The notes: generated by a model from the letters alone, not told the origin. A stretch of 64,000 bases of DNA from Anaerolineales bacterium UBA6055 (GCA_002428985.1 DIYL01000038.1:145116-209115), one strand, 5' to 3'. Positions 43,875 to 53,651 are shown, counted from the first letter of the stretch. Numbers and translations: made by a program.

Positions 43875-44591
43875 ATGGAATTGGTTCTCTCTTTATTGCT
43901 CATCTTCTTCTTCGCCACGTTTACACAAGCCGTATCGGGGTTTGGAGGAGCATTAGTTGCCATGCCATTATTGACTGCGGGTGTGTTACCCGTTGAAGTT
44001 GCCGCCCCTTTATTTGCAATTGTTGCCACCGCGAGTCGCCCGTTTATGGTGCTACGTTATCGTAGTGCCTTTTCATTTAGTCATATCTGGCGATTGTTGC
44101 TAGCCGCGATTATTGCGATTCCGATTGGCGTTGAACTACTGCGGGTAGTTGATGAGCAACTGATACGCACAGTCCTTGCATTTGTCGTCATCGGCTATGT
44201 GTTGATGAATGTGCTCCTTGATCATCTACCTAAATTAGAGCACCCATTATGGGGCTATGCGTTAGGATTCATCGGTGGTTTATTGGCAGGTGCATACAAT
44301 ATTGGTGGCCCGCCAGCGGTGATCTATGCAACTGGACGACAATGGCTCGCCGATGAATTTCGTGCCAACCTTCAAACATATTCACTGATCAATAATATTG
44401 TGGTCGTTTTGGCACATGCACGAAATGGTAATTTAACACCGGATGTCTTACAATTGTTTGTGTTCGTACTCCCAATCGTCGCTATCGGGATGTTGGTTGG
44501 ATTCTCGTTGAATAATCGCATCAACCAGAGCATCTTCCGTAAAATTGTATTGGCGCTCCTTCTTATTTCAGGAATACGCCTACTGCTCTAA
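43875..44591 (+). CDS. TauE/SafE-family transporter
   Basis: A 238-residue membrane protein with about seven to eight helices. TQAVSGFGGALVAMPLLTAG (first helix pair) and GLLAGAYNIGGPPAVIYATG (centre) are the two duplicated half motifs of the TauE/SafE family, which exports sulfite, sulfoacetate or other anions. The ribosome binding site is weak. Its end is followed by the FkbM gene. The substrate is unknown. Confidence 0.9.
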   Translation: MELVLSLLLIFFFATFTQAVSGFGGALVAMPLLTAGVLPVEVAAPLFAIVATASRPFMVLRYRSAFSFSHIWRLLLAAIIAIPIGVELLRVVDEQLIRTVLAFVVIGYVLMNVLLDHLPKLEHPLWGYALGFIGGLLAGAYNIGGPPAVIYATGRQWLADEFRANLQTYSLINNIVVVLAHARNGNLTPDVLQLFVFVLPIVAIGMLVGFSLNNRINQSIFRKIVLALLLISGIRLLL

Positions 44592-44661
44592 TTGTACCGC
44601 TCCGACAAAAGACATGATACAATCGCTCCCGCTAGATAATGACATAACATTTGGAGTTCCT

Positions 44662-45375
44662 GTGAATCGACTCAAACGCTTGACGCGTCGTGAATATTGG
44701 TATGATAAATTGATGAAGCGTCATTTGACCCCAACATCACATACAATCGAAAAACTAGGCGTTGGTTATGGTGGGTGGCATGTCCCGACCGATATGATCA
44801 CACCAGACTGGGTCATTTACAGCTTTGGCATCGGCGAGGATATTACATTCGATGTTGATTTAATCAATCGGTTTGGTTGCACAGTACATGGTTTCGACCC
44901 AACCCCACGCGCCATCGACTATGTTGAAGCACAAAGAGATACCTATCCAAATTTCAAATTTCATCCATTAGGTGTCTGGTCAGAAGATACGACAATTCGC
45001 TTTTATAATCCGCGCAAAGAACACTTCGCATCGTATTCTATTTTGAATTTACGCCACCAAGAGGATTATATCGAAGCTGAAGTCAAGACTGTCCGCAGTC
45101 TGATGTCTCACCTCGGGCATGACCATGTGGACTTGATTAAGATGGACATCGAAGGTGCAGAACAAGCTGTTTTACCAAATCTCATCGCAGATACCATTCG
45201 CCCCAAAGTTTTGTGTGTTGAATATGACCAACCTGTTGAGACATTCTCGAAGTTAGCATGGCAGTGTTTTACGCGTGCCCTCAGCTTGACACAAGCATTA
45301 CGCGATATCGGCTATCATCTGGTTGTGGTTGATGGCTGGACAACGACATATATTCATGAGTCCTCTAATTCATAG
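44662..45375 (+). CDS. FkbM-family methyltransferase
   Basis: The GTG at 44662 is chosen for GGAG 5 bp upstream; earlier ATGs, one inside the TauE gene, give ends with cysteines unlike the family. The protein has 237 residues. The SAM fold shows WVIYSFGIGEDITFDVDLIN, VHGFDPTPRAIDYVE, and the FkbM motif KMDIEGAEQAVLPN near residue 160. Members methylate sugars, polyketides or lipids. There is no glycan cluster beside it, so the substrate is open. Confidence 0.88.
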   Translation: MNRLKRLTRREYWYDKLMKRHLTPTSHTIEKLGVGYGGWHVPTDMITPDWVIYSFGIGEDITFDVDLINRFGCTVHGFDPTPRAIDYVEAQRDTYPNFKFHPLGVWSEDTTIRFYNPRKEHFASYSILNLRHQEDYIEAEVKTVRSLMSHLGHDHVDLIKMDIEGAEQAVLPNLIADTIRPKVLCVEYDQPVETFSKLAWQCFTRALSLTQALRDIGYHLVVVDGWTTTYIHESSNS

Positions 45376-45440
45376 TCTGCTACCCATTTCCCCATAAATG
45401 CGTTAAGCTTTTAGAGATTAATAGTTAGAGCGAATATATA

Positions 45441-46595
45441 ATGGCAATCGAAAAATCACGATCCTCGCGGCGCAACCCTTTGGAAAATATTAAGTCGATG
45501 TGGGAATATTACAGCCAATCGAGCTTATTTACTGCCACTTTGATGATAACAGTCTTATTGGGTGTCGGCACGCTCGGCTATATTGTGATTGAAGGATGGT
45601 CATTTTTAGAGGCACTCTATGCCACTGTCATTACCATCACAACCGTCGGCTATGGTGACTATTCTCCGCGCACATTAACAGGGCAAATTTTTGCAATTGT
45701 CTTTACCTTAGTAGCAATTGGTGGAGCTGGTTACGCTATTTCGACAGTAGCAGCAGTGGTGTTCGAAAGTGAGCAGAACCGCAGACGGCGGATGATGAGG
45801 AGACGACGCATGGCAGGCATTCAAGACCTTAAAGACCACATCATTGTATGTGGGGCAAATGTAGCAGCTCATCGTGCTACTAACGATTTCATGAAACGTG
45901 GGGTTCCATTTGTCATGATTGAATCTGATGAAGAAAAGCTCAAATGGGCAATGTTATGGATGCATGAAAGTTATGTCGAAAAACGCTTTCGGAATTGGCG
46001 CACACATGATGTCGTTGATTTTTCTGCTGAGGAAGATAAATCGTTAGCTGAACTTGCGGATGAATTAGGCATCCTCTATATATTAGAAGACCCTAAAGAA
46101 GAAATTCACCTACGTATAGCTGGCATCGACAAAGCCATGGGTTTCATAGCTGCCCTCGATGATGACTTGGATAATATCGCCGTTATCCTGAGTGCAAAAG
46201 ATATGGCAAACCGATTAGGTAATTCCAATTTGCGGATTGTGGCGCTGTTACATGACGAGTGGAATATGCGTCGGGTCTACTTAGCCGGAGCAAACCGTGT
46301 GGTTGCCCCTCAAGCAAATGCTGGCATGCATCTTTCGAATGATGTCCTATATCCAGTGATAGCCGAATTTTGGAATCATATGATGTACCATGACAATAAT
46401 GTCAATCGGTTTGTAGCAACCGAAGTCCAAAAAGAATACCCGCAATGGAGTGGTCGCACCATCAGCGATATTATGCACAAAGAAGATCAACTCATCTTGG
46501 GGATTAAGCGCGACGATGGGTTTATCAGTGCCCCATCACCATCCGAAACATTACGCGACGATGATGTGCTTATTCTGATACGCTCTGAGAAGTAA
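45441..46595 (+). CDS. Potassium channel with TrkA-type RCK domains
   Basis: A 384-residue protein. Two transmembrane helices (about 30-52 and 82-108) flank the pore loop ATVITITTVGYGDYSP, whose selectivity filter TVGYGD (68-73) is perfect. A basic linker (RRRRMMRRRRMAG) leads to the RCK/TrkA-N domain (about 132-260), whose HIIVCGANVAAHRATNDFMK has an altered GxGxxG. A TrkA-C domain (about 305-384) follows with FISAPSPSETLRDDDVLILI. It is a ligand-gated K+ channel of the MthK/Kch type. Confidence 0.95.
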   Translation: MAIEKSRSSRRNPLENIKSMWEYYSQSSLFTATLMITVLLGVGTLGYIVIEGWSFLEALYATVITITTVGYGDYSPRTLTGQIFAIVFTLVAIGGAGYAISTVAAVVFESEQNRRRRMMRRRRMAGIQDLKDHIIVCGANVAAHRATNDFMKRGVPFVMIESDEEKLKWAMLWMHESYVEKRFRNWRTHDVVDFSAEEDKSLAELADELGILYILEDPKEEIHLRIAGIDKAMGFIAALDDDLDNIAVILSAKDMANRLGNSNLRIVALLHDEWNMRRVYLAGANRVVAPQANAGMHLSNDVLYPVIAEFWNHMMYHDNNVNRFVATEVQKEYPQWSGRTISDIMHKEDQLILGIKRDDGFISAPSPSETLRDDDVLILIRSEK

Positions 46596-46620
46596 GTTTT
46601 ATACCCATTTGACTTGTCAA

Positions 46621-47460
46621 TCATGACGTCAAATCACGATTAGCTTCAATCCAATTAACAGCGAAATCAACAACTGACCGTTGCTTAAAGAATCGAACAT
46701 CCGCTGATGCAATCCGATTAATTTTGATATTATGATTTTCATCAAATGCTTCGCCAATGGCGCCGAAATCATCACCATAGGTTTTGAAGGCTTCATACTC
46801 GACCCATTGCTGTTCACCATTAACCATCATCGAACTACCAACTGGATGCCAACTCTTGCCCGGGTATTCGGCGATTGCTTCAGCAAGATGTAATGATGTG
46901 TTATTCCAGTGATCAACGCCTAGCAACAAAACATAGCCGTCCAAATCATAGAGTTTACCGATAGGAGATTGCCTGCCAGTTTCGTCTTCTAATGGATGAT
47001 TATCGATAAGTGTATGTGCACTTGCTCCAGTTGCTGCGAAAGATGTTGCAGGGTGTGCGCTACGAATCACATTGGGAAATGTACGAAACAACTCTGGCAC
47101 TGTCCCCATGCCATATGTGGGAGACGTCGCTGGATCATAAGCAGGTGTATGATCTCTGATAAGTTGATGCTAATCCTTGGGAACAGGGGGATTCTGCCAT
47201 TCTATTGGGTCGATATTATATAGCGTATGTGTTGGCATCATAATTGTTCCGGCTGCACCTACTGCATCCAGCAATCCGAGGGTTATAGCTTGTGCGCCAC
47301 CAACGACCCAATTAAGTTTACTCATTGCCATGTGCACAATAGTTGTCTGTCCCTCGAGCAGTCCACAACGCCTTAGTTCATCTGTAAATGATTTGCGGGT
47401 TAACGGCGTATCTGTACGTTTAATCATATCGGCTTCTGACATTTCACTATTCCGACCCAT
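46621..47460 (-). pseudogene. AAC(3)-type aminoglycoside acetyltransferase gene with an in-frame amber codon
   Basis: Two frames in the same phase read as one AAC(3) protein of about 280 codons. The first part has VHMAMSKLNWVVGGAQAITL, MMPTHTLYN and WQNPPVPKD. A TAG at 47172-47170 follows. The second part continues HQLIRDHTPAYDPATSPTYG then MGTVPELFRTFPNVIRSAHP, the family core, and ends normally. Family members have tryptophan at the TAG position, so TGG to TAG is the simplest event. The start overlaps the upstream DUF4175-like gene. It may be a recent pseudogene or a sequencing error. Function, if read through, is acetyl transfer from acetyl-CoA to 3-amino groups. Confidence 0.85.
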
Positions 47461-49264
47461 TCCCAGTCGGTTCTAGCGACGTAAAATAATCGCGCACAAC
47501 ATCACGTAAGCCAAGTGGCACGTAGTCACTTTCTAAAGCACGGTTGGCCGCATCTTGATAATCGTTGAACACTGTATCATACGTCACGCGGGATTCACCG
47601 AGCGGGTTATCATCAAAATCGCCTTCGGATAGGGTTTCATCGCTGGCATCACTCTCCAGTTGAAGTTCGTTGTTACCGCCACCTTCAATCCCTGTTGGAT
47701 TATAGATCGCTTCAAAGTTGCTTACACCATCCCCAGTGGTCTGATTATCAGTCTCGGCACCTTGGTCTTCGCCACCGCCACCTTCAAGGCTGGTATTGCT
47801 GGAGTCACCCTCGCCAGCGCCTGCACCAGAGGTTTGATCGTTCTCTCCGGTGGGGTCGGTTTCACTATCTCCCGGCATATTTTGGCTCGGTTGTTGATTA
47901 CCTTGAGAATCACCCTGTTGCATAGTATCTGAGGATTCGTTACCTGGTTGCCCCTCGCTGTTATTCGGATTCTCCGAAGATTGTGCTTGTCCTTCTTGTG
48001 GTTGAGTCTGTTGCTCACTGGTTTGTTGTGTTTGCTGTTGTTGCTGAGCAATTTCATCGGCAGCCTGTTGCGCGGTATCACCTTGCTCAGACAAATTTTG
48101 CTGGGCATTCTGGTTTTGTTGTAATTCTTGTTGTTGTTGCTGGAGTTGATCTTGGGCGTTTTGCGCCTCTTGTTGAGCCGTTTCCGTATCGCCACCTTCC
48201 AGTACATCTGCCATATTTTGCAAGGCTTCTGATAAATCTGGATTACTTTGTGCTAGATCTTGTGCGGCTTGTTCAAGCGCATCAATCGCAGCTTGGGTTT
48301 CTTCCTCAGTAAGGTTTTCGGCATTTTGTGATAGTTCTTCTAAGGCCTGTGATAAGTCGTCACCGGGTTGTAACCCGTCTTGTGGCTCACCTTCACCCGT
48401 GGCTTCCTCACCACCGCCCTCGGATTCATCTGGTGGCGTAAACTCGCTTAATGCCTCAGATGCTGATTCTAAGCTGGATTGATCGAGATCAATGTCGCCT
48501 TGTATTTGGTTTTCCATCTCTTCTATTTGCGATTCCAATTGGCTCATCGCTGCGAATGCTTCTTCGTCGCTAATATCCTCTTCTTCGAGGCGTTCCAACG
48601 CAATTTCTAGAGCATTCAGCAATTCTTCACGATCGACATCGCTCAGGTCAGTATCAGTAGCAATCGCTTCGGTAATATCTCGTACATCATCTTGTGCTTC
48701 TTGCACAGCGACGGACGGCGTTTCTACGGGTAACTCTTGCCCAACAATCAACGGGACAATGATCATGGCTAGCAAACCAATCAGCAAGACCACCAGCGCA
48801 ATCCACTCCGTTGGGCGAAAGTCCATCGTAATCTGTTCGTTCGCATCTACTTCACTAGCACGCGACAGTGCATCGCTGATTTGTATCGATTCAATTTCAG
48901 GATGTGTTTGAATACGTCCATCGAGTAATTCGAATGCAGTTGATACACGTTCTTTTAATCCGAATTCAACATCAAAATACCGAGCGGCTAGATCACGGGA
49001 ACGCGGAAACAATTGTACATAAAGCACACTGAGCAATCCCGCTATACCTGTCACTGCAAGTGCAATCAACGCTAAGTTCTGCGCAAGAATCAGGCGTTGA
49101 CTGTATCCAATGACACCAATCACGATGCTAATCACTAACCCAATCATCAACGCACGTGGAAGTTGTTTGGATAACACCCGTAACTTATAACGACTCTCCC
49201 ATGCTGTTAACAGGGTATAAAGCTCGGTGCGTTTAGATTTAGATGTAAGCGATTGGGTTGCCAT
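47447..49264 (-). CDS. DUF4175-like membrane protein with Q/E-rich low-complexity region
   Basis: A 605-residue protein. Three hydrophobic helices lie at about 37-60, 64-88 and 153-173, with RDLAARYFDVEFGLKERVST between, the pattern of DUF4175-like proteins encoded with MoxR/vWA systems. Residues 195-260 are coiled coil, and 340-480 are very rich in glutamine, glutamate and glycine (LQQQQQELQQNQNAQQNLSE). The carboxyl end is compact (YNPTGIEGGG, YDTVFNDYQDAANRALESDY). No MoxR gene is adjacent. Function unknown; probably an envelope protein. Confidence 0.75.
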   Translation of the reverse strand: MATQSLTSKSKRTELYTLLTAWESRYKLRVLSKQLPRALMIGLVISIVIGVIGYSQRLILAQNLALIALAVTGIAGLLSVLYVQLFPRSRDLAARYFDVEFGLKERVSTAFELLDGRIQTHPEIESIQISDALSRASEVDANEQITMDFRPTEWIALVVLLIGLLAMIIVPLIVGQELPVETPSVAVQEAQDDVRDITEAIATDTDLSDVDREELLNALEIALERLEEEDISDEEAFAAMSQLESQIEEMENQIQGDIDLDQSSLESASEALSEFTPPDESEGGGEEATGEGEPQDGLQPGDDLSQALEELSQNAENLTEEETQAAIDALEQAAQDLAQSNPDLSEALQNMADVLEGGDTETAQQEAQNAQDQLQQQQQELQQNQNAQQNLSEQGDTAQQAADEIAQQQQQTQQTSEQQTQPQEGQAQSSENPNNSEGQPGNESSDTMQQGDSQGNQQPSQNMPGDSETDPTGENDQTSGAGAGEGDSSNTSLEGGGGEDQGAETDNQTTGDGVSNFEAIYNPTGIEGGGNNELQLESDASDETLSEGDFDDNPLGESRVTYDTVFNDYQDAANRALESDYVPLGLRDVVRDYFTSLEPTGNGSE

Positions 49265-49482
49265 AGACTGACCTATTTCTGACGGTATACAACACGATTA
49301 TAGTGTAACAGGGAGGACTATAGAATCCTATTGCCATCCCATAGACCAATTCATTTATAGAACGATAATCAAGCAACTGACTAAAGTTAGGGTTTTTATG
49401 CCGTCGTATCTAATTAATGCCCCAGCATTACAATCTATGATATGCTAATGACGTACTTTAAACAGGTGTCTCGGGGTCATCA

Positions 49483-50430
49483 GTGAATACAACACAACGC
49501 AACAGTCTAGTCGTATCTGCATTTATCGTCTTAGTTCCCATCTTGCTTGTTGCTGGTGCATCAGGGATTTCGGTCTTTGGCTTGCTTATTTCGGTCTTTT
49601 TCATGTCATTATTTTTGCCATTACCCCTATCGGACACAGGTACAGTTCGCTATGGCACTGTCCCGTGGATGACACTCACTATCATCTTTATCAACACAGT
49701 TTTGTTGTTTTGGTGGCAAGGGTTCCTTGAGCTCGTATCTTATGGACCAGAATTTGTAGGGGCAGGCTATGAAAACGCATTTGCCCATTTTCAAAGTCAT
49801 ATTTGGACATATGGTATTCGTAGTCTGTACCTCACCGAAGGCTACAGTGTCGGTGCATTTACATCAATCACCAGTGTATTTATGCACGGTGATCACGAAC
49901 ATCTCATCGGGAATATGGTGTTTTTGTGGGCATTTGGACGACGTTTAGAAGATGCCTGCGGACATTGGCGTTTCCTCGCTTATTATCTGATTGCAGGGAT
50001 CATTGCTGGAATCGGCGCAATTTATCTATCGCCACCACACCCATCAGGCTTTGACGTGCCAGCAGTCGGCGCGAGTGGCGCGGTATTTGGTGTTATGGGT
50101 GCATATCTTATCTTATTCCCAACATCGCAAATTCAATGTCTATGGTTACCTGGTATTTTCCCTCTGCGCCCCATCATCATGTTCTTGGGTAACATCGTCG
50201 GCGGATTCGAACGTAGTTTCCGGTGGCTCATTTCACTGCCCTCAATCGTTGTGATTGGGTTATATGCGGGCTTTAACTTGTTGGATGCGCGCGAGATTTT
50301 GAGCGGTACATACCTCCCCAATGCAGGCGGGACACTCGCGCATGCAGCAGGCTTTCTCGGATCGATCTTCATTTTCTTATTCGTCCGTAAAGATTTGCTC
50401 CGCCGCTACATCAAAGGACGGAATCTGTAG
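49483..50430 (+). CDS. Rhomboid-family intramembrane serine protease
   Basis: A 315-residue membrane protein with about seven helices, starting at GTG. The family motifs are present: HGDHEHLIGNMVFLWAFGRR, GRRLEDACGHWRFLAYYLIA, the active serine in VGASGAVFGVMGAYL (Ser198) and the partner His287 in GGTLAHAAGF. It cleaves within the membrane; substrates are unknown. A hairpin repeat follows 16 bp after its stop. The gene is preceded by 218 bp with no feature seen. Confidence 0.93.
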   Translation: MNTTQRNSLVVSAFIVLVPILLVAGASGISVFGLLISVFFMSLFLPLPLSDTGTVRYGTVPWMTLTIIFINTVLLFWWQGFLELVSYGPEFVGAGYENAFAHFQSHIWTYGIRSLYLTEGYSVGAFTSITSVFMHGDHEHLIGNMVFLWAFGRRLEDACGHWRFLAYYLIAGIIAGIGAIYLSPPHPSGFDVPAVGASGAVFGVMGAYLILFPTSQIQCLWLPGIFPLRPIIMFLGNIVGGFERSFRWLISLPSIVVIGLYAGFNLLDAREILSGTYLPNAGGTLAHAAGFLGSIFIFLFVRKDLLRRYIKGRNL

Positions 50431-50446
50431 ACATAAACAAAAATTC

Positions 50447-50475
50447 TGTAGGGACGAACCCATGTGTTCGTCCGC
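50447..50475 (+). repeat. Dispersed TGTAGGG hairpin repeat, copy 3
   Basis: TGTAG is followed by GGACGAAC (50452-50459), loop CCATGT and GTTCGTCC (50466-50473), then GC. It lies directly after the rhomboid gene and before the next gene on the same strand. Confidence 0.75.
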
Positions 50476-50556
50476 AGTGGTAGAGAAAAGGCAGGCCTCT
50501 TCACTACTGCACCTACTGCAACACCAGATATTTACATAAAGACAACAAGGAACACC

Positions 50557-51387
50557 ATGCAAAACATCAAAATCCCAACTGTCATGACCCCATCGAATCC
50601 GATTGTAAATGCAGAATTTCATCATCAACGGTTTGTGATCCAACGCGGGCGGGTCGGTGGCATTTGGATTGCTTTAGCCGGCGTGATGGTCGTACCCGCG
50701 CTTTTGATTTCGTTAGCATATACAATTGCTGCCCTCGTTCATCCAGTTATGCCTGATGCAGTCAATATTTTGAATCTCGCACTCGGCGCGATGACCTCAT
50801 GGCTATGGCTTGGGATTATGCTTGTTGCTATGTATCCGGTTGTCACATTGATTACATTTGCACTCGCAGCCAATAGTATCCGGCGCGAAAAAACCAATAA
50901 CACATGGGATAATCTACGCCTGACCGGACTCACGCCGCGTCAAATCATCGTTGGTAAATGGTGGGCATCGTTACGCGCACTCAATGGGGATCATGGTATG
51001 TTGATCGTGATGCGCTTTGGTGTCGCCAGTGCATTTATCATGCTTTATAGTGACATGACGCTAACACCCTTTGGCATTCCATCAGCATGGACAATTTTGC
51101 CGATTCTACTGTTACTAACCGTGTTATACGGATTACTCGATGCTGGACTAACAGCGGCACTCGGCATCACAGGCGCGACTGTCGATATTGGTGGTCCGAT
51201 TGTGCCATTTATCTTATTTTCGATTCGCGTTGTTACAGCAGTGGGTGCGCTCGCTTTTTGGATTTTCACGCTATTTGTCATCCCAGCCGGATTAATCATC
51301 ATCTTTTTACTGACCGCTATTGGATTTATCGGTTATGCGCTGATAACATGGTTGGTGTTGGTCGTCGCACAACATCTTGTGGAGTAG
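50557..51387 (+). CDS. ABC-2-like membrane protein
   Basis: The start at 50557 has AAGGA 5 bp before ATG; an earlier ATG lies in the hairpin repeat. The protein has 276 residues and about six hydrophobic helices. The soluble loop SIRREKTNNTWDNLRLTGLT then PRQIIVGKWWASLRAL is the cytoplasmic EKxxxTW motif of ABC-2 exporter permeases. No ATPase gene is beside it. It precedes a DUF4258 gene by 5 bp, so the two share a transcript. Substrate unknown. Confidence 0.8.
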   Translation: MQNIKIPTVMTPSNPIVNAEFHHQRFVIQRGRVGGIWIALAGVMVVPALLISLAYTIAALVHPVMPDAVNILNLALGAMTSWLWLGIMLVAMYPVVTLITFALAANSIRREKTNNTWDNLRLTGLTPRQIIVGKWWASLRALNGDHGMLIVMRFGVASAFIMLYSDMTLTPFGIPSAWTILPILLLLTVLYGLLDAGLTAALGITGATVDIGGPIVPFILFSIRVVTAVGALAFWIFTLFVIPAGLIIIFLLTAIGFIGYALITWLVLVVAQHLVE

Positions 51388-51392
51388 ATATT

Positions 51393-51779
51393 ATGCAAAA
51401 TATAACACCTAAAGTCACACATAAAACAGTTGTATTTACCAAACATGCACGTGAAAGAATGAATCTACGTAACATTGGCGAAGATATGATTATTCAAATT
51501 ATGCGTAATCCAAGTCAAACATTCGACGCCGATGATGGGAAAATTAAATTCATTGGCAAAGCAATGGGGGCAAAGATTCACGCAATATGTAAACCTCTCC
51601 CGGATGAAAATAAATGGATTGTCATTACATTATGGGTAAGAGGTGAGAACGATGATGGAACTTTCACAAAAGATGTAGCACAAATTAACTCAAATAATCT
51701 GGCTGTTATATATATAGCAATAGTTTTAGCTATTGTTATTTTCGTTGCCATTGGATTTTATTTTATTCAACTGAATTAA
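51393..51779 (+). CDS. DUF4258 protein with a carboxyl membrane anchor
   Basis: A 128-residue protein starting at the ATG at 51393, 5 bp after the previous stop; a longer frame through the upstream gene is spurious. FTKHARERMNLRNIGEDMII and IMRNPSQTFDADDGKIKFIG fit DUF4258, a small fold related to RelE-type toxins. The last about 25 residues (LAVIYIAIVLAIVIFVAIGF) form one transmembrane helix, which most relatives lack. Whether it is a toxin is unknown; no antitoxin-like gene lies next to it. Confidence 0.75.
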   Translation: MQNITPKVTHKTVVFTKHARERMNLRNIGEDMIIQIMRNPSQTFDADDGKIKFIGKAMGAKIHAICKPLPDENKWIVITLWVRGENDDGTFTKDVAQINSNNLAVIYIAIVLAIVIFVAIGFYFIQLN

Positions 51780-51912
51780 TCACCAACTTGACTATGATTT
51801 ATAAGTAATCTTTGTTTCTTATTGGCTTGATATTCTATTCCCAAACACTCCATTCACAACACCTCCATTGTAATTCCAACAGTTTGCCACTATAGTGAAC
51901 ATGTATTGAACG

Positions 51913-51940
51913 CCCTACCAATCCGGTGGGGTTTTATTTT
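51913..51940 (+). promoter_or_regulatory. Terminator-like hairpin just before the helicase ribosome binding site
   Basis: CCCTACC (51913-51919) pairs with GGTGGGG (51925-51931, one G-T pair) and is followed at once by TTTTATTTT, then the GGAG ribosome binding site at 51941. Read as DNA it is a leader terminator; as RNA it could control helicase synthesis. Confidence 0.45.
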
Positions 51941-51949
51941 GGAGTAATA

Positions 51950-53608
51950 ATGACACAAACCTTCCAAGAATTGGGGCTTGCTCCAGTTCTCCTAGAAACA
52001 CTGGAACATATTGGATATAGCGAACCTACGCCAATCCAACGGGAAGCGATTCCGCATTTGCTTGCGGGTCGTGATGTGCTGGGTCAAGCACAGACAGGTA
52101 CGGGTAAAACTGCTGCCTTCACACTGCCGACCTTACAGCAACTGCATAACGAAAGTTTGCAGGTTCTTATCCTTGCTCCCACACGCGAACTGGCGATTCA
52201 AAATGCCGAAGCCGTGTATCGTTATGGGCATAAAATCGGACTTCGCGTTCTGCCAATTTATGGCGGACAATCATACGATCGCCAAATCCGCCGTTTAAAC
52301 AAAGGCGTGCATGTGGTCGTCGGGACACCGGGGCGTACCCTCGACTTAATTCGTCAGGGTCACTTGAATTTAGATGATGTTAAATATTTGATCTTGGATG
52401 AAGCCGACGAAATGCTCAAGATGGGCTTTATCGAAGACATCGAGCAAATTATCGACGCAACTGACGAAGAAAACCGTCAGACCATTCTCTTTTCTGCGAC
52501 GTTCTCCAAAGAGATTAAACGTATCGCTGAACAATATATGCGGGATGCGGTTCACATCAAAATTGAATCCGAGCAAATGACAGGTGATAATATTGAGCAA
52601 GTGCATTATCTCGTCAAACAACGCGATAAAATTAACGCGCTCAGCCGTATCTTAGAAGTTGAACAACCGCTCAGCACCCTGATTTTTGCGAAGACCAAAG
52701 TCGGGTCAGCAGAATTAGCGGAACAACTCATCGCACAAAATTATCCAGCTGTGGCGATTCATGGTGATTTATCCCAGCAAGAGCGCGAACGCATCCTCGG
52801 ACGCTTCCGCAAAGGCGAATCACAGATTCTAGTTGCGACCGATGTGATGGCTCGCGGAGTCGATATTCCGGCTGTATCACATGTTATCAACTACGATTTA
52901 CCACAACTCGCGATTGAATACGTTCATCGGATTGGACGTACAGGTCGGGCTGGACGTACAGGTAAAGCAATTACCCTGCTAACACCGAACCAACGTCGCG
53001 CCCTAAAGGTGATCGAAGGATACGTAAGCAATCAAATTCCACGGGCGCAATTGCCAACCCGTGAGCAAGTCCTTGCCATTCGTGAACAACAATTCATGAA
53101 TAACTTGATCGATCAGATTCAAAAGGTCGAATCATCAGATGCAAATCTGCAAACCCTCGTCGATATGGGTTATGAGATGGATCATATCGCAACCGCACTG
53201 ATTAGAATGTTGCGCTCACAAGAAGCTGATGAGTCCCTCGCAACCATTAGCGATGTCAACTCACGTGATAAATCACGCAATGATCGTCGAGATCGTGGGC
53301 GTGATCGTGGTGACCGTAACGGTAAAGGTCGCGGACGTGGACGCGGTGGTAAACGCAATCGCGGTCGCCGTGAAGAAGGCATGGTACGCCTGATTATGGC
53401 AGTCGGCAGATCGAACGGGGTAAAGCCCGGGGATGTCGTCTATAAAATTGCCAGCCAATCCGAAATTCCGGGGAGTGTACTGGGTCAAATCGACATTCAG
53501 AACAACAAAACATTTGTCGATGTGCCCGAAGAACATGTCCAAAAAGTCCTCACCAATGGCAAAAATCTCACCATTAAAGGTCAACCCGCTAAGCTGAAAC
53601 TAGCTTAG
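51950..53608 (+). CDS. deaD: DEAD-box RNA helicase, DeaD/CsdA type
   Basis: The start at 51950 has GGAG upstream. The protein has 552 residues. Motifs in order are the Q motif (TPIQREAIP), Walker A AQTGTGKT (47-54), LAPTRELAIQ, TPGRT, DEAD in LILDEADEML, FSATFS, IFAKTK, TDVMARGVD and HRIGRTGR. A long Arg/Gly/Asp linker (SRNDRRDRGRDRGDRNGKGR) leads to a DbpA-like RNA-binding domain (about 480-552). It unwinds RNA during ribosome assembly and cold growth. A terminator-like hairpin sits in its leader and a terminator follows. Confidence 0.95.
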   Translation: MTQTFQELGLAPVLLETLEHIGYSEPTPIQREAIPHLLAGRDVLGQAQTGTGKTAAFTLPTLQQLHNESLQVLILAPTRELAIQNAEAVYRYGHKIGLRVLPIYGGQSYDRQIRRLNKGVHVVVGTPGRTLDLIRQGHLNLDDVKYLILDEADEMLKMGFIEDIEQIIDATDEENRQTILFSATFSKEIKRIAEQYMRDAVHIKIESEQMTGDNIEQVHYLVKQRDKINALSRILEVEQPLSTLIFAKTKVGSAELAEQLIAQNYPAVAIHGDLSQQERERILGRFRKGESQILVATDVMARGVDIPAVSHVINYDLPQLAIEYVHRIGRTGRAGRTGKAITLLTPNQRRALKVIEGYVSNQIPRAQLPTREQVLAIREQQFMNNLIDQIQKVESSDANLQTLVDMGYEMDHIATALIRMLRSQEADESLATISDVNSRDKSRNDRRDRGRDRGDRNGKGRGRGRGGKRNRGRREEGMVRLIMAVGRSNGVKPGDVVYKIASQSEIPGSVLGQIDIQNNKTFVDVPEEHVQKVLTNGKNLTIKGQPAKLKLA

Positions 53609-53626
53609 ACATCAGACGAAACACCA

Positions 53627-53651
53627 AAGGGTAGGACACAGTTCTGCCCTT
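53627..53651 (+). terminator. Terminator after the helicase gene
   Basis: AAGGGTAGGAC pairs with GTTCTGCCCTT (one mismatch and one G-T pair) around ACA, followed by ATTTATTT. It touches the stop of the convergent glycosyltransferase gene. Confidence 0.6.

Noticed and set aside
47982..48312. Frames on the plus strand over the Q-rich part of the DUF4175-like gene
   Set aside because: Glutamine codons read in reverse give L and V-rich shadows; the minus-strand frame is continuous with membrane helices.
51087..51779. A 230-residue frame running from inside the ABC-2-like gene into the DUF4258 gene
   Set aside because: Its first 100 residues are a shadow of the permease gene; a proper ATG for DUF4258 lies at 51393.
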